A stretch of DNA of 64,000 nt from Agriotes lineatus (GCA_940337035.1 OW679203.1:24499495-24563494); one strand, 5' to 3'; positions 24,990-38,504 are shown, counted from the first letter of the stretch. Notes: a model not told the origin generated them from the sequence alone. Numbers and translations: made by a program.

Positions 24990-26255
24990 CATAAAACAAA
25001 TATCTTTCGCAAACCCATCGTAGCTTCATACATGAGTCCCACTTACAAACTTTTTAAATACCTAGGAAAAATTCTAACAAAGATCACAAATAAAAATGAA
25101 TTCAGTGTTAAATACAAAAATACCTAAAAATTATTTCATAATTGCATTAAATTTGTCCTCAACAATACATATTTTCCTACAACAATAGTATATACAGTCA
25201 AAAATTCGGAGTACCAATGGGACCACCAATATCCAGTACAATTGCTGAATTGGTATTAATGGATTTGGAAAAAAACTCATTAAAAACAATCAACATATTT
25301 CACTATATCAAAGATATGTCGATGATATCATAATGGAAACAAACAAAAATGATATAACATCTATTTTTCAAAAATTTAACAATTTTTACCCCAGATTACA
25401 ATTTACCTTAGAAAATGAAAACAGTAACAAATCAATAATTTCCTGGATTTAACTTTAACAAGAGAAAGCGATGGCAGTATTAGCACAAACTGGTATAGAA
25501 AACAAATAAAAACAAACAGATATTTAAATTTAAATTCAAACACTACAATAAAATACAAAAAAAGTGTAATAACAGGATTAGTTGACCGAGTAATAATTTT
25601 ATCTAGTAAAAAACATAATTCCAATTTAAAAATAATCACTAATATGCTCGACTTTATAAACAAAACAATCTGAACTAGAATGAAAATTTTACAAAAACGT
25701 AACAACCAAAACAATTCAATAAACCTACAACCAAATGTCTTAAACAATGAATTTAACAAACAAGAAGAAAAAAATCTTCCCCACAATACCTTACATCCCA
25801 GGTCTCTCCGAAAAAATAGAAAAAGAATAAAAAAAGTCAAACTAATACTGCTTTCAAAAATCACAATACACTCCAAAAAATCTTCTACAAAAACTTAAAA
25901 GATAAAACTGACAAAAAATTAAAATCACATCTTATATACCAAGTTGATTGTAATAATTGCAATGCAACATATATAGGACAAACAAAACAATACCTTAAAA
26001 AAAGGATGTCCCAACATAAGCAATCGATAAGGGCGAAAATGTTAACCCCTAATAAAGCAAGTACGGCCTCATCTGACCACGCAGTAAACAAAATTCACAA
26101 TTTCAACTTAGAAAACCTTAAAATTTTACACAATGAAATACATTTAGAAAAAACTATTACTCCTAGAATGCATTGAAATAGAAAATCTCCTAACGCAATC
26201 AATTACAAAATCTGACACTGAAACTTTACATAATACTTATGATAATATTTAAAAA
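24990..26255 (+). pseudogene. Penelope-like element remnant (RT plus GIY-YIG)
   Basis: Frames read FGVPMGPPISSTIAELVL (RT motif B-like), RYVDDI (motif C), NFYPRLQFTLENE, FLDLTLTRE, then QVDCNNCNATYIGQTKQYLK (GIY-YIG endonuclease core) and NLKILHNEIHLEK. Frame changes between blocks show decay. The 157-aa minus-strand frame at 25403-25876 is its shadow. RT followed by GIY-YIG is the diagnostic PLE order. Confidence 0.75.
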
Positions 26256-26601
26256 AATAAAAACAAAACCTAAAAAACCAATAATAATAAATAATTAAAA
26301 CGTTCATTATAGTAAAAACTTTATAATTTGATCCCCTTATTCCTTATTTCTTCACTTTTCTCTTAACATTTGTCAAATCCAATTATCCAAAATAAAATTT
26401 TATACAATTTACATTTTTTCAATAATGCATTAAATTTTTTGAATTTATTTAACTTTTGAAAACAAGGCTAAACACGTTCTCCAACGCCCTGGGCCAAGAT
26501 GGCTAATTAATTGAGACGTTTTAATAAACAACTCCAACATAATTTACAACAAGTAAACTAAAAGACCAGTAATCTTAGGTAAAACCATTACAATAATATT
26601 T

Positions 26602-27167
26602 ATCTACGACCACTACTAAAAGTAGCCCTTTTAGCGCTAGCTTGTTTCACTAAAAGTGACGTTTTATAGTTTACCGTGGTTAAAGAAATCAGCTGTTTAC
26701 TTTTAGCCCATGTGCTAAAAGTGAAGTGAGGTTATAAAACTACAATTTCGAACTGGAAGTGAAGTTGTAAAGTTATTCTAGTTGCTTCTTGCGTTACATG
26801 CAAAGTATTTTTGAAATAATTAAAGCGTTATGTAATGAATACAGTCAGATGTGAAGTATTAATAATTACATTTCGTAACTGACCTTGACAGTACTGGCTT
26901 CGCAAACATTCGCCCGCGCGGCATGGCTTACTGTTTATTATGACATAAATTAGAAGTGTCGTAGATGCAAACCTTTGTTAAATCGATATTTATGGATTAA
27001 TAACAGTAAAATTAAGGTCGTAGATAAAATATTGTATGTAACGCGTGCTAAAAGTCGTTTATGCACGAGACATGATATGAAACTCAGCCTTCAGCTTCGT
27101 TTCATAATTTTCATGTCTCGTGCATAAACGTCAACTTTTAGCACTTGTTGCATAAATAGCTATTTAT
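26602..27167. repeat. Repeat C, isolated copy
   Basis: Same start (CTACGACCACTACTAAAAGTAG) and end (AAATAGCTATTTA) as 21577-22138. The 3' hairpin spans about 27056-27129 with arms GTTTATGCACGAGACATGA and its complement around a CAGCCTTCAGCTTC loop. Confidence 0.7.
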
Positions 27168-27514
27168 ACAACTTTAAGTTTAATTACAGCAACTTTTTCC
27201 AGAGAAAACCTGACTTCCAATACCAAAAATTACTTTTCACAAAATATGATCGTCCTAAACAAAGATGGCCAAGTTCACTTAAGAATAACTACAACAGCTA
27301 CTTTTAAACACAACACGTTTTAATTACAAACAAAAACTTTAGAAAACACATCCAAACGTACCATTTAACTTTTACAGGTCAGTATTTCAGTAATCTTTCG
27401 TTAAAAATTCTTAATTATCTAATAAATTTGTTTTTGAATCGTCAGTTTTCAATAAAAATTGAATGGTTAGATTTAGAATATGTAATTTTAATGAGCAGTT
27501 CTTGGACAGTGACC

Positions 27515-28390
27515 TACGTCAAGCAATTAACTACTTTGTGAAAGTTTGTTAAATAGCAGCAATTAATATAGGCTGTACAAGGTTGTCTGGTTACTTCAAA
27601 TAATAAAATAAATATGCGTGCGCCGCTGCGTAAAACGAATCTATAAATATGCAACATTATTGGAAATTGGACAGCAGTTATTATTTACCAGTAGACGACA
27701 TACATACATAATTCCCAGATTTTCTCTGAGGTTGACGTTGTATTTATAAAAGTGTAAGTGTAATACCTATTTGAATAAATATTTGTGGGTGAGTGTTGGT
27801 TTGCTTTAGGGGCTACGCGATGAGAGTATTATCAAGGTCAACATTCTTACTACATCATATAACCATCCTGGTGAAGTATTAGAACCGTTCAAAAATTCAG
27901 AATTAATATTATTATGGAAATAAGCATTTTGAGGATTTAAAAAGTTTTATCTATAAAAAATATCTGTCTCTATGCATGGATGAGTGAGTGGGTACACTTG
28001 ATAGACAGCTTATGCTGCTGATTTTATATTTGAAAATGTCTTCATCAGGAAATAAGGTTTCCACCAGTTTCGCAAAATACTTGAGATGAAAAATGTAATT
28101 TTTCTCATCTCAATTTGTTTCGGAAAATGTGAGATTGTAAGGACGCTATCTACCAATCTACCACAAGTGTCTACTGGCCATCGACCAGTTTTAAAATCAA
28201 AGTTACTAGGAATATTTGTGGACCATTGTCATAGTTTTTATTAAAGAATGGATACAGAATTTTTAACATCGTGATGTAATTGGAAAGTCTCTCCATTTAA
28301 AACCAATCAAAATTGGATTATCTGTAATTATCTTTTTTTACTAGGTTTGTTAAATAAAGTTTAGCGTGGCGTCTGTCATAAATGTTTTTA
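27515..28390. repeat. Repeat E, copy 1
   Basis: About 0.9 kb that matches 48052-48985 collinearly (ACAAGGTTGTCTGGTTAC, CTATAAATATGCAA, AGTGTAAGTG, AATTTGTTTCGGAAAATGTG). The TATAAATA followed by a short leader-like stretch resembles a solo LTR, but I see no clear TG...CA ends. Confidence 0.5.
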
Positions 28391-28945
28391 TTTTCAAATT
28401 TAAATATTGTTTTTTCTTCGGGGCATTTTCTGTTTGTTTGTTAAACTGGGTAGTTTTTTTTTGCAAAACATACATGCTTTATAGCTGCATGGGAATATGT
28501 AATATATTTTGAAATTTTGTACACATTTGAAAAAATAATCCACCGATATCACCTTTAAACGTCTGTAATCTTGAAATAACCGAAAGATCATATTAACGTG
28601 CCTACTATTTGACATAGTTTCTAGTGCCAAAACATGCAGTGGTTATAACTGAACTGTTTGATTAAAGGAAATATCATTTAGTAGAAATATTTGTTAACTC
28701 TAACTGAATGTTCGCGAGCTTATACTTTTTTTACATAAAAAAGATACTGTTGTTTTGAATCGCCGACAGCAGTGCTTTTCACGGAAATCCTTGTGATTCT
28801 GAGCAAGTTTTAATTCTACAATGTTTAACGTGGTAACGCGCAGTTGATAACAAAAAAAAATACCAATGTCCAATCTCAATTTGACAGTTCATCATTGTGA
28901 GTGACATATAGTTATTGAAAATAATATAACTGATCACTCCGATCC
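28390..28945. other. Spacer between repeat E and duplication unit 2
   Basis: Only chance frames (28400-28630, 28779-28964, both minus). Nothing recognised. Confidence 0.4.
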
Positions 28946-30942
28946 AGCCAGGTCCCTTAGACACCGACTGCTATCGTCATAAGGTCAAAGTCTTACTTTG
29001 TATTTTGCCGAGCAAGGGATCTTTTACTCTAGTAGCTTTTAAACAATCGGCTATCGACACACATATCTAGTGTAAATTGGTTACACTTATAGAACCTGAA
29101 AATACGCAATCGCGTTTGTATTATGAACAGACTTTTATAGTCGCGAAGCGACGACTACAATTATTGTCTGAGAACGGTAACCCTTAACGTTCGACGTGCT
29201 TATAAAATTTTTTGCACTATCGGAATTAAAATTTTAACAAAAAAATATAAATCTTTTACTGAGAACTTCAAACGAGCGAAATACATAGAAATGATCGAAG
29301 TGATATGGCACACATCACTAGATAACCAATCTGATCTTTGTCAAATAAAATTTCATAAAATTGTGCATGGACTAATTTTGATTGTTTTTTAAAAAGGCGT
29401 CGGTAAGTATGGTTTCTGTTCAGTTTTTAGATCGGTAAGTAATTTCGCTGTCGCCGTAGTTATAGCAACTGGTAAATTCTATTTACTCTCATGGAAACGC
29501 ACATGGCAAATAGTCAGAAATGACCGACCGCGTAAAAATCAGTTAGTAAATCGATTTTAAAATAATTTTTACTCGAAAAAACCTTGATTAATCAAAAACC
29601 AATTAACCGCCAAACTGGCAAAAGTTAGCATAAGTGAAAAAATTACCAAACGTTACAGCTAATAAGATATAAAGAAGCGAATCGAACATCTCTCTTTAAT
29701 TTTTCGTTTAAATGTATAATTCTCCCACAAAAACTGCATCTCTGTTGTTTGAGAATTAGTTTATCTTCACATGAAACGAGTAAATAATGCGAATAGTATA
29801 ATAATAATGTAGTGCTAGGTCTACTTAACTGCTGTATTCCAAGGTATTCGAGTGAATATATTTAAAAGATTGTTAATTTTATTCACGGTATCATGGTGAT
29901 AAATGGAAGGTATAATAATTATTCAACCAAGTAATAATTAATACAATAATATAAAAACTATTAATTAATGCAAATATATTTGATTAAAATAACATCCTTG
30001 TACTTGCGATCTTGAGTATAAATGAAATCGCAGGGCGTCGCATTACCATACGTGCCAAAGTTCTAAGCATCGAAATCGGTAACTCGAGACGCGCGCTATT
30101 GCAGTCGCGGTCAGACTGCTTGAGCCAAACATGAAGCGACCCTGATTCAACGCTAAACAGCCTATCTTTTAACCAACTGTCGAAAAGCTGGGCGGCTTCG
30201 ATCTGGCGCCAATGCGTCCGTGAAAGCCAGCAAGTGATTATCGTACAGCTTAATTGATAAAATAAAAATTACGCTTTGTTTAGGCTTTAAAATGAGAATA
30301 ATGAAGACAAATAAGTACAACAAAATTCTTTCGGAAATGCTATATATCTAGTAGTACCTTGATAAAAGCATTCAAATTCAAGGCCTGCTCAGAATCACAA
30401 ATGGAGGGAACGGGATATAAATATTCGACTTAACCTTTTATGAAAAATTCTTAATGGGAAGATGGGGAATTTTATCTGCTTTCAATCCGGGTATAAAAAA
30501 CAAAATTGATTAAGGTTGTACAATTTCACTACAAATAATATGGCTTACTTTTAGGATATCTTGTGGTAGTTATTTTGCAACTGTAGGTAGCTAATGGGTG
30601 AATGGTTAAAACTCTGGATTCGTGTTTTGCATTAATTCATACCTCTTTTTGTTTATTCTAATTTGATAAACATATGTATAAATTCAAACGTATGAGGATA
30701 TTAGACTATTATTTAAAATTTAATCCTTATATATACCAACATGTTGCAAATTTAATTTGTTGTAAGTCCCATTGAACAAGAGTAACGTTTGAAACCCCAG
30801 CTATTCAAGATGTCAGAATTCGTATAGCTTTTAGAATGCCACAACAACGAAAGTATTTTAGGATAGATACTGCTGTAAAAATATTAAATGCAACTGCAAG
30901 GTATAATGGTGTGTTGAAGTTACCTGAATTATATTTTAGAAG

Positions 30943-33900
30943 ATGTGTGAAAACCAGGAAAAATCTTCAGCTATATCATATGTTGTGGATCGTTATAGTA
31001 GAAGTGATGATAAACTAATAAATAAAGTTGGTAATAGAAATTCTTGTGATGGGTTTTTAATATTGCTTTATTTTTAGATTGTCCTGCAGCCTTATTATTA
31101 CGTTGCATCAAATCCAGGTAAGGGCATCAGGGAGACGATAGCAGGGTTGTGGAATGGGTGGTTAAAAATTTCCGACGAAAAGCTGGCCACAGTACTGGAT
31201 ATTCTTCAGATAGTTCAAAATGGTAGTATTCTGTAAGGTGGCTGAATTAATAAACGTTACAACGTTAAAGAGCATTGTGTTTTTGTATTTCAGCATGGAT
31301 GATATACAGGACAGTTCAACCGTACGAAGAGGTAAACCAGTTGCTCATAATATATATGGAGTCGGTAGCACACTTAGTTCCGCTTTGTATGCACTTCATA
31401 ATGCACTGTGGCTCACGTTGGATTTTATCAAACCAGAGGTAATACTGATTACTGTTCAATTTTTTTTACCAATGGAAAAACAAACATGAATAACTAGAAC
31501 AACTCATAAATATAAATTAATGCAATATCATATTTTTCGTATAACTAAAAATAATAGATTGATATAACGTGATGATACTACGGTTTTTATGGCCAAGACA
31601 AACGAAACTTTTTTATATATTAATGTGCACAAGAAAACGGAATATAAAATTCATTATCGGTTTTTGTCGAATACGTCTCGAAGTTTGTGATGATAATATG
31701 AGATAAATAAGACTTTATTAGGGTTATGGTTTCTCAACGTCCATTATGTACTGAAAATCTTCTTTGCCAGAAAAGAAGGTGGAAGGACAATAACAGAACT
31801 ATGTTTCAGTAAGTTGAAAATGCTTCCGATATCGACAGGATGTGCACTGGATTCATTTTTGAGAAAGACCATATACCATTCCAAACCGCAGACAATATGA
31901 ACTTCATAAGCAAAATAATCTGGTTCTTTGATAGCAAAGTCTCTCGGGCATTCCTGTCTGCCACTGTATACATATGACTGTGTTTATCATATAAATACGG
32001 TAATACAGGTAGTATTGAATCTATAGATTCTTTACTGTACAAAGAATTACTACTTACTATGGTAGAGAGAGAATTAAGTGTTTCGAATTCCTCTCATTTA
32101 TATTTTTCCCTTCTAAAACTCTAACGCGTATATAAGGTAAGCTGGATTTCTATACAAATCTTTCTAGGCGTAGGATATGGGCAGCTTCTGAATAAGCCTT
32201 GCCGCCCGGTGTTTGTAGCTTATTGATAAATTCAGTTGGAGATGGTTTTTTGAAAACGAGATTATTAAAAACGCCTTAGTTTTTGTCCAGGTAACAAAAC
32301 TAGGAAAAATATGTTTCTTCATTCTCTCAAACATACAGGAGCACAGGTGTAGAGCACATCTGCCTCGATAAGTACAGTCCTTGGTTACAACTGCAGTGCA
32401 TTACGTCCCCAAACGACCAGCTGCTGCCTCATAAATCATTCAGAAAAGGCAATAGAAGTCACTTCAAGAGTGTGTTGCTTGATGTCCCTTTCGGAATCGC
32501 GCTTGGACCTGCTGCAGTGATGCAGTAGAATCCGGGGAGCTCGATAGAATGGAATGTGGTAAGCGAAGCTGCCGTAACTGCTGGAGAATCCGGGAGAAAA
32601 ATCGATGGCACGGAATGGCAAGCGATGTTGCCGTGCGAGAACATGGCACACGTGTCTGCTCCCTTGTCCAAGAAAATTTTGGAGTGCCGCTAGACGATAC
32701 AAAACTCCGGTACGCACTTCTTATTAAGTGACTTAAATCGCTCGATTCCGTAAACTAAATCATGCAGAGCGGATTGAGAAGATATCTCCGGAAATTAGAA
32801 CCGTCGTGATCTAAACACGTAAAGACGCTCGGTACCAACTACACAACTTGCTTGCATGAGGCAACTGAAGGAATCCTCCGGAGAAAACTATGCAAGACCC
32901 TTGTAAAAGATCTGAAAGCCGTTTGTGGCGGCGCATAATTAGATGTTTGCGACCATTGTTGAAAATGGGCTAGGCGTTAAATTCGGTGATTTCATTCGAT
33001 GAGGCACTATGGGAGAAATAGTGTGACTGAGTTTTGCTAGAAGGAATTTACTGCTGAAGACTTGTTAGTTCTGTGGCTCATATATATCAATTTTGAAATT
33101 ACTTTTAGGACCTTTTTAATGGGCAAACGAGTGTTTTCATTGACATCTCAAAATTATCTGCTCAACGTGTGTGTTCTATGGCTCATAGCTTAATCTTGAA
33201 GTGGTTTTTACTGCTTTTTTGACTGATTTATGAGACGGCAACTGGTCGTTAGGGGACGTAATACACTGCAGTTGTAACCAAGGACTGTACTTATCGAGTC
33301 AGCTGTGCATCTGTCTGTTTCAGTAATTTATGAAACAGCGACTGGTTGAACACGTGGCTAATGGAAGTTTGGGAAACATATGCTGCAGACATTCTGAGTA
33401 GCGTGTTAAATTCATCTAACCGGTTTGGATATGTTTCGGCGTACTATTCCCTGGTACAAATCCACTCTGCTCATCGGCTCTTTGAGATAAAGGGCAAAGT
33501 TTGAGCCACTCGTTAATAACAGGTAAAAGGGATTTGCTTGTGTAAGGAATTAGCGTCACTGTTGTATAAAGGGTGCGCAGAGTTGGTCATCCGTTTTCTG
33601 TCGCTGGGTTTATTCGCAAATCGTCCAGCTATCCTTCACCCCGGTATCACTCATAGTAACTTCGCCAGGAGACTTTCTGTTCTTTAGTATCTTTGAAATA
33701 AACTTCTTAGAACACTAGGTTCAGATTCCATATTTTTTCATTTGCTCGTTATAGACCTTGAGTTATCTTTAGAAACGCCAAGGCAATCGTTTGCACATAC
33801 ATCAGCAATGGTTTTTTATTTTATATGTAGGTTCTCGTCTCATAATCACCATGTAACTCTAATTTAAACAGCTACAACATACTTTCTGATTTAACAGGAG

Positions 33901-36900
33901 ACTCAAAACATAATAGAGCTAACACTGCAGGGTCTAAGAGGTCAGGGAATGGAGCTCTACTGGCGAGACCATAATGTATGCCCTACTATAGAAGAATATA
34001 ACGAAATGGTGATGGGGAGTAAGTAGAAAACTTGACGAGTATTTATAGCTCTATCTTTCTATTTTCTTTACAGAAACAGGTATGTTCTTCCAGCTAATTG
34101 CGGATCTAATGCAGATGCACAGCACTGAAAAAATAAATGTGTTGAGATTGGCTAACATTCTTGGATTAGCATATCAAGTTATAGATGACTACAAAAATTT
34201 AACTTCTGAAGAGGTAGGTATATTTTGTAATGAAAACGTTAGAACCTTAGAACCTCCTTTTCTTAGTTGCAAAACGTATTGAGTACTCAGCTGGAACAGA
34301 CTTTGACAATAGATTTTTTTAGCCTGTTTATTAATGGTGTTTTGACTGCAGAGGTCATTAACACCCTGGAACAGTAATATTACATATTTCTTACATTACA
34401 AGTTGAAATTGTTATATAAGATGTGCGATATTATAAATTTTAATAAACTGTAGCATGTTTGTGATTGAGTGTGTATTGTTAGCGAGGGCTTCTTTCAGTG
34501 TGACTGGAATATTACAATGTCACCTTTGTATTACATATTTTGTACATTCTAGAATTATGTGCTCTACTGTTAGACATTCATTACAAGCATCACATATTTC
34601 GGGGTTAGTTTTTTGTAATAAATATTTGTGCGTCAGTAATGCGTGTCCTATTCTTAGTCTGGTTAAAGCGAATTGTTCCTTCCGGTTGCTCGGTAATTTC
34701 CATTCTGCTGTATTTTCTTTGATGGTTCTTAGTTTGTTGTTGGTTGTTGTGTTCAATTGTTGGTCCCACTATTCCTTAGTCTTCTTCTTTGCTATACTTT
34801 TGCAGTCTGATTTTGAGATTGGCTGTTTGATATTTTTGGTTGATGTGGAAGCGTCCTTGGCGGTTGCATCAGCTTTCTCGTTTCCTCTAATACCTGTATG
34901 TGATGGTGTCCATACTTCGTTCTTCAAATTGGCAGTGGTGACTGTATGGATATTTTTTTGAATTTCCTGGATGGTTGGACTTCTTGTATAGATATCGGCG
35001 ACAGCTTGGAGGACACTTAATGAATCTGTGCAAACGAGACATTTTTTTGTTTGACTGGTTGATTCATTAATGTATTGAAGAGCTTTTAGTATGCTGTATT
35101 CCTCTGCCGTGTACGAGCTGGTATGTTTGCGTAAGTGGTATTTGAAGCTTACATCCTTGGTTATTACGGCTGCCCCTGTTTCACTCCCGAGTTTTGACCC
35201 GTCTGTATATATTTGTTCGTAATTTTGGTATTTGTCGCACATTTCACTAAATGATTTTTGGTATATTGTAGGGCAGGTTTTACATTTTGGATATCGTGTC
35301 AATGTTATATTGTAAACTGGTTCTTTCAATAACCATGGTGTGATTTCACTATAGTTTTTTGTATGGATGTTTAGGGGAGACAAATGGAAATGGTTATAAT
35401 ATTTATGAATTATTTGTTGGAGAGGTAATTCGTTTCTGAGTTGGGTTTTGTTATTTAGTGTTTTGAAGAGATATTTATATGTTGGGTTGTTGGGGTTACT
35501 TGCGAGGTTGATGGTATAATTCAGTATGAGCTGTATTCTTCGAAACTTGAGTGGAGGTTCTCCTGCTTCGCATAATATACTGCTAATAGGGCTGCTTCGA
35601 AATGCTCCAGTTGCGATTCTTATTGCTGCATTATGTATCGGGTCTATTAACTTTAGTGTGCTAGGTTTTGCCGTAGAGTAGATTATGCTACCATATTCTA
35701 TTTTCGATCGGATCAATGCCTTGTAGATGTTAATTAGCTGTTCTCGTTGTGCTCCTCACTTGATGTGTCCTAATGTTTTTAGTATATTTAGCTTTAACGA
35801 ACATTCGTTTTTAATGAACGGAGGTGTGGTGACCGTGAAAGTTTTTTATCGAATGTTATTTCTAAAAATTTAAGGGTATTTACATATTTTATATTTGAGT
35901 TTGCTATTTTTAGATTGGGCTCGTGGTGGACGTTACTGTTTATCACATAAAAACAAATTAAATAGGAAATGTTTGGAGGTGGTCATCTTTCATTGCTTAA
36001 ATCATATTATGTCTCAATATGTACTACACAAAACAAGTCCTGTCACCATTAATATACAGTGATCGCCAAAAAGATCGCAACTAATGGAAGTTTTTTTTTA
36101 ATTTATAGTTTTTGGAAAATCAAAATTCTGACGATCGTAGGTGGCTGAAAAGCATTACACACACAAATATTTAGCAAAAAAGTTGTTTCAAATGACATTT
36201 TCTATGTAAATTCAAAATTTTAACTGAATAAAGAAATATCCTCATTTAGACAACTGCAAAAGAACATATACAGTATTTTTCTAACGGTAATTTATTAACA
36301 GGGGTAGATTAGGGTTTTTAAAAGGCACTTAAATAGATATTAATTATCATTGAAAGATATTTTTGCTAAAAACTGCCATTCATAAAAAACGTGAAAATTG
36401 TGCGAAAATATTATTTCGCTAAATAATAAAAAATCTAAAGAAGTAATTAACATTTTCTATTATTTTTGCCAATTATAAATCTTAAAGCCTCCACCTAAAA
36501 AATGGTATTTGAAATTTTTAAACATATTTAAAAAATTGAAGAATTAAATTTTTCGAGAACTGATAAAGAATGTTGACATTTACACGACGAAAATCGGTTG
36601 GCAAAGTGTCTGTTTTTTGTTCACTGGATGTAAAAGTCTTTTACAATCTAGAACACAAAAGACTTTTTCGTTCAGCAATTTTTAATTAACGAAGAGGTCA
36701 CAATGTAGACAAAATTTTCTTTGAGTTTCCGCTAATGTGGAGCTGTGCAGTTTTCGAAAAAACGTTGTTTGATATTCGATTGCAAAATTCTTTTGCATTC
36801 TCTAATGCTTTTTTGCTCGTGATGCTAGCAAAAAAAACTCATTCTCGAATGCAATTTAGAATCAAAAATAACTATTTTGCGAAAGATAAAGTAAAAACGT

Positions 36901-38344
36901 TTTCTGGCCTTGAGCTTGTTCCGCTAGCTAAAAGTAATGCAGTAAAAAAAAACTAATTGAAATCTTACTTAATTTACGAAAAATAGCATTTTTTTTATTT
37001 TGACAATTTCGAAAAACGCCATTTTCTAAATAAGTAAATATCACTCGGTATATCTGATAGAGCTAAATCGGTATTCAGACAAACACAAATTATTGCCGTT
37101 AAAGGTTTATTTCAAAAACCAAAAATAAAACTTTTTCCCATCTGATGGCGATTTTTTGGCGAGCACTTGTTTAAGATAAATTACATTTTATGCAAGAAGG
37201 GGTTATCTTTTATCTAGATAAACGCATTTTATGTTCCTTGGAATTACAAGGTGATATTCTCAATTTTTATACACTATGATATATTATCTGCAGTTTTATA
37301 AATGGGAAATTGATGTCTCTGAAGTTAAATATCAATTTTCCATAGTAATCATTTTTACATTACTCCGTGGTGGTGCTATAAATTTTGCTCAGTACTTATG
37401 GCACAAATCAAAGTCGGATGAGAGTTATGATATAGACACCTGGGTCATACTAGATAATTATTTCCTGCCATAATTCTTATAATATGGTCCAGTCGGTTTT
37501 CATAATCATTAAAAGTTGCTGGTACATTTCTGCAAGCTCTCACATTTCAGTTGTCACAAGCATTTGTAGTAACCATCTGACATTCCTTTTTCTTATATCA
37601 ACATAAATGGAAACTGTGCCTTCTGAAACTCCGGATAGAGCTGCTGATTGTTGATTCTTCAACTAGGCATCTTTAAATCCTTACCTCTTTTGTAAAATTT
37701 CAAGTGACGAATCTATACAAGCAAAACGGTGATGATCTATCTCGAACCTTAAGTGACAGTACTTCTGTAACGTAATGGTGTATCTGAACTTTTTTGCTTA
37801 CTTTAGTGATTGCAATTTACACTAAAATATTTTTGTCAAATTTGAATCACCCTATATATAATCAATATATTTCCTATACTACTTATTAATGACATTTTCA
37901 CAAGAATGATAGTTTTATTAAACAGCAACAGGTTTATAGCGTGATATAACCGATTCCAATCTTTTTCAGTATATGAAAACGAAAACTTTCTGCGAGGATA
38001 TCACTGAAGGAAAATTCAGCTTCCCTATTCTCTATGCAATTCACAGTCATCCAGAAGATCATCAGATTTTGGGTATCCTTTGCAGTTACACATTTGAGAT
38101 GATTGAATAAGCAGTACATTTCTTAACGTGGTTTGCAGATATACTTCGTAAACGCACAACAAACCGCGAAGACAAATTACGTTGTTTGACTCTTATAGAA
38201 AACTATGGAGGTTTTGACTACACCAAGAAGGTAATTTCAGAGCTTCGCGAAGAGGCAACGCAAGAAATCCAGAAGCTGGGAAACAACTCGTCTATGGAGA
38301 GAATTATCGATGACATCTTTACAGATACGGCAGATACAGCATAA
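30943..38344 (+). CDS. GGPPS-like isoprenyl diphosphate synthase, copy 2 (7 exons)
   Basis: Exons: 30943-31026, 31078-31232, 31294-31438, 33898-34018, 34074-34213, 37970-38072 and 38139-38344 (TAA). Every exon has the same length as in copy 1, and the short introns are also identical in length (51, 61, 55 and 66 bp). The 317-aa product keeps GKGIR, DDIQD, RRG, GQGMELYWRD, KTG, DDYKN and the FCEDITEGKF block. By hand count it differs from copy 1 at 65 residues: 9, 13, 7, 6, 12, 1 and 17 in exons 1 to 7, with no gaps. No stop or frameshift was found, so the copy looks functional. A LINE sits in intron 5 and a long-TIR element in intron 3. A second LINE begins about 160 bp after the stop codon. 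Likely role: prenyl diphosphate or terpene biosynthesis; the exact product is unknown. Confidence 0.86.
32316..33420. mobile_element. Insertion with 76-bp inverted repeats in IDS copy 2 intron 3
   Basis: Replaces the simple sequence of unit 1. Inverted repeats 32363-32438 and 33224-33299 share CGATAAGTACAGTCCTTGG, TTACAACTGCAGTG, ATTACGTCCCC and CTCATAAATCA. The centre is GC-richer with overlapping short frames on both strands (32436-32731), none recognised. No clear target duplication was found. Confidence 0.55.
34318..35932 (-). mobile_element. 5'-truncated LINE with RNase H domain, in IDS copy 2 intron 5
   Basis: The minus-strand frame 35716-34769 (315 aa) carries an RNase H domain: QIYTDGSKLGSETGAAV, the TAEEYSILKAL helix, LVCTDSLSVLQAV and PSHTGIRGNEKADATAKD, with the D-E-D-D residues visible. 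After a frame change, 34756-34520 reads ICDACNECLTVEHIILEC, a C-terminal zinc motif. RNase H suggests the I/LOA-type LINE group. The matching site in unit 1 lacks it. The plus-strand 168-aa frame is its shadow. Confidence 0.8.
35932..37970. other. Intron 5 of IDS copy 2, remaining part
   Basis: 35932-37170 aligns with 7140-8600 of unit 1. 37170-37860 has no partner there and no recognised gene; frames 36735-36956 and 37276-37473 look like chance. Confidence 0.5.
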
Positions 38345-38504
38345 GATGTCTCTGTAATGATATTTAGTTTATTGTTATTTGTTACAAGTTTACATAAAGG
38401 GTTTTGTCAGGGGCTACTTACTATCTATTATTAGTTGTTAATTTCTAGCTATACCTACCATCAGAAGAGCAAACTTTCAACTAACCGTCCTCAAAGGTAT
38501 TCTT

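Noticed and set aside
25403..25876. 157-aa hydrophobic minus-strand frame
   Set aside because: Antisense of the decayed PLE on the plus strand.
34455..34961. 168-aa hydrophobic plus-strand frame, membrane-protein-like
   Set aside because: Antisense of the LINE RNase H and zinc region encoded on the minus strand.
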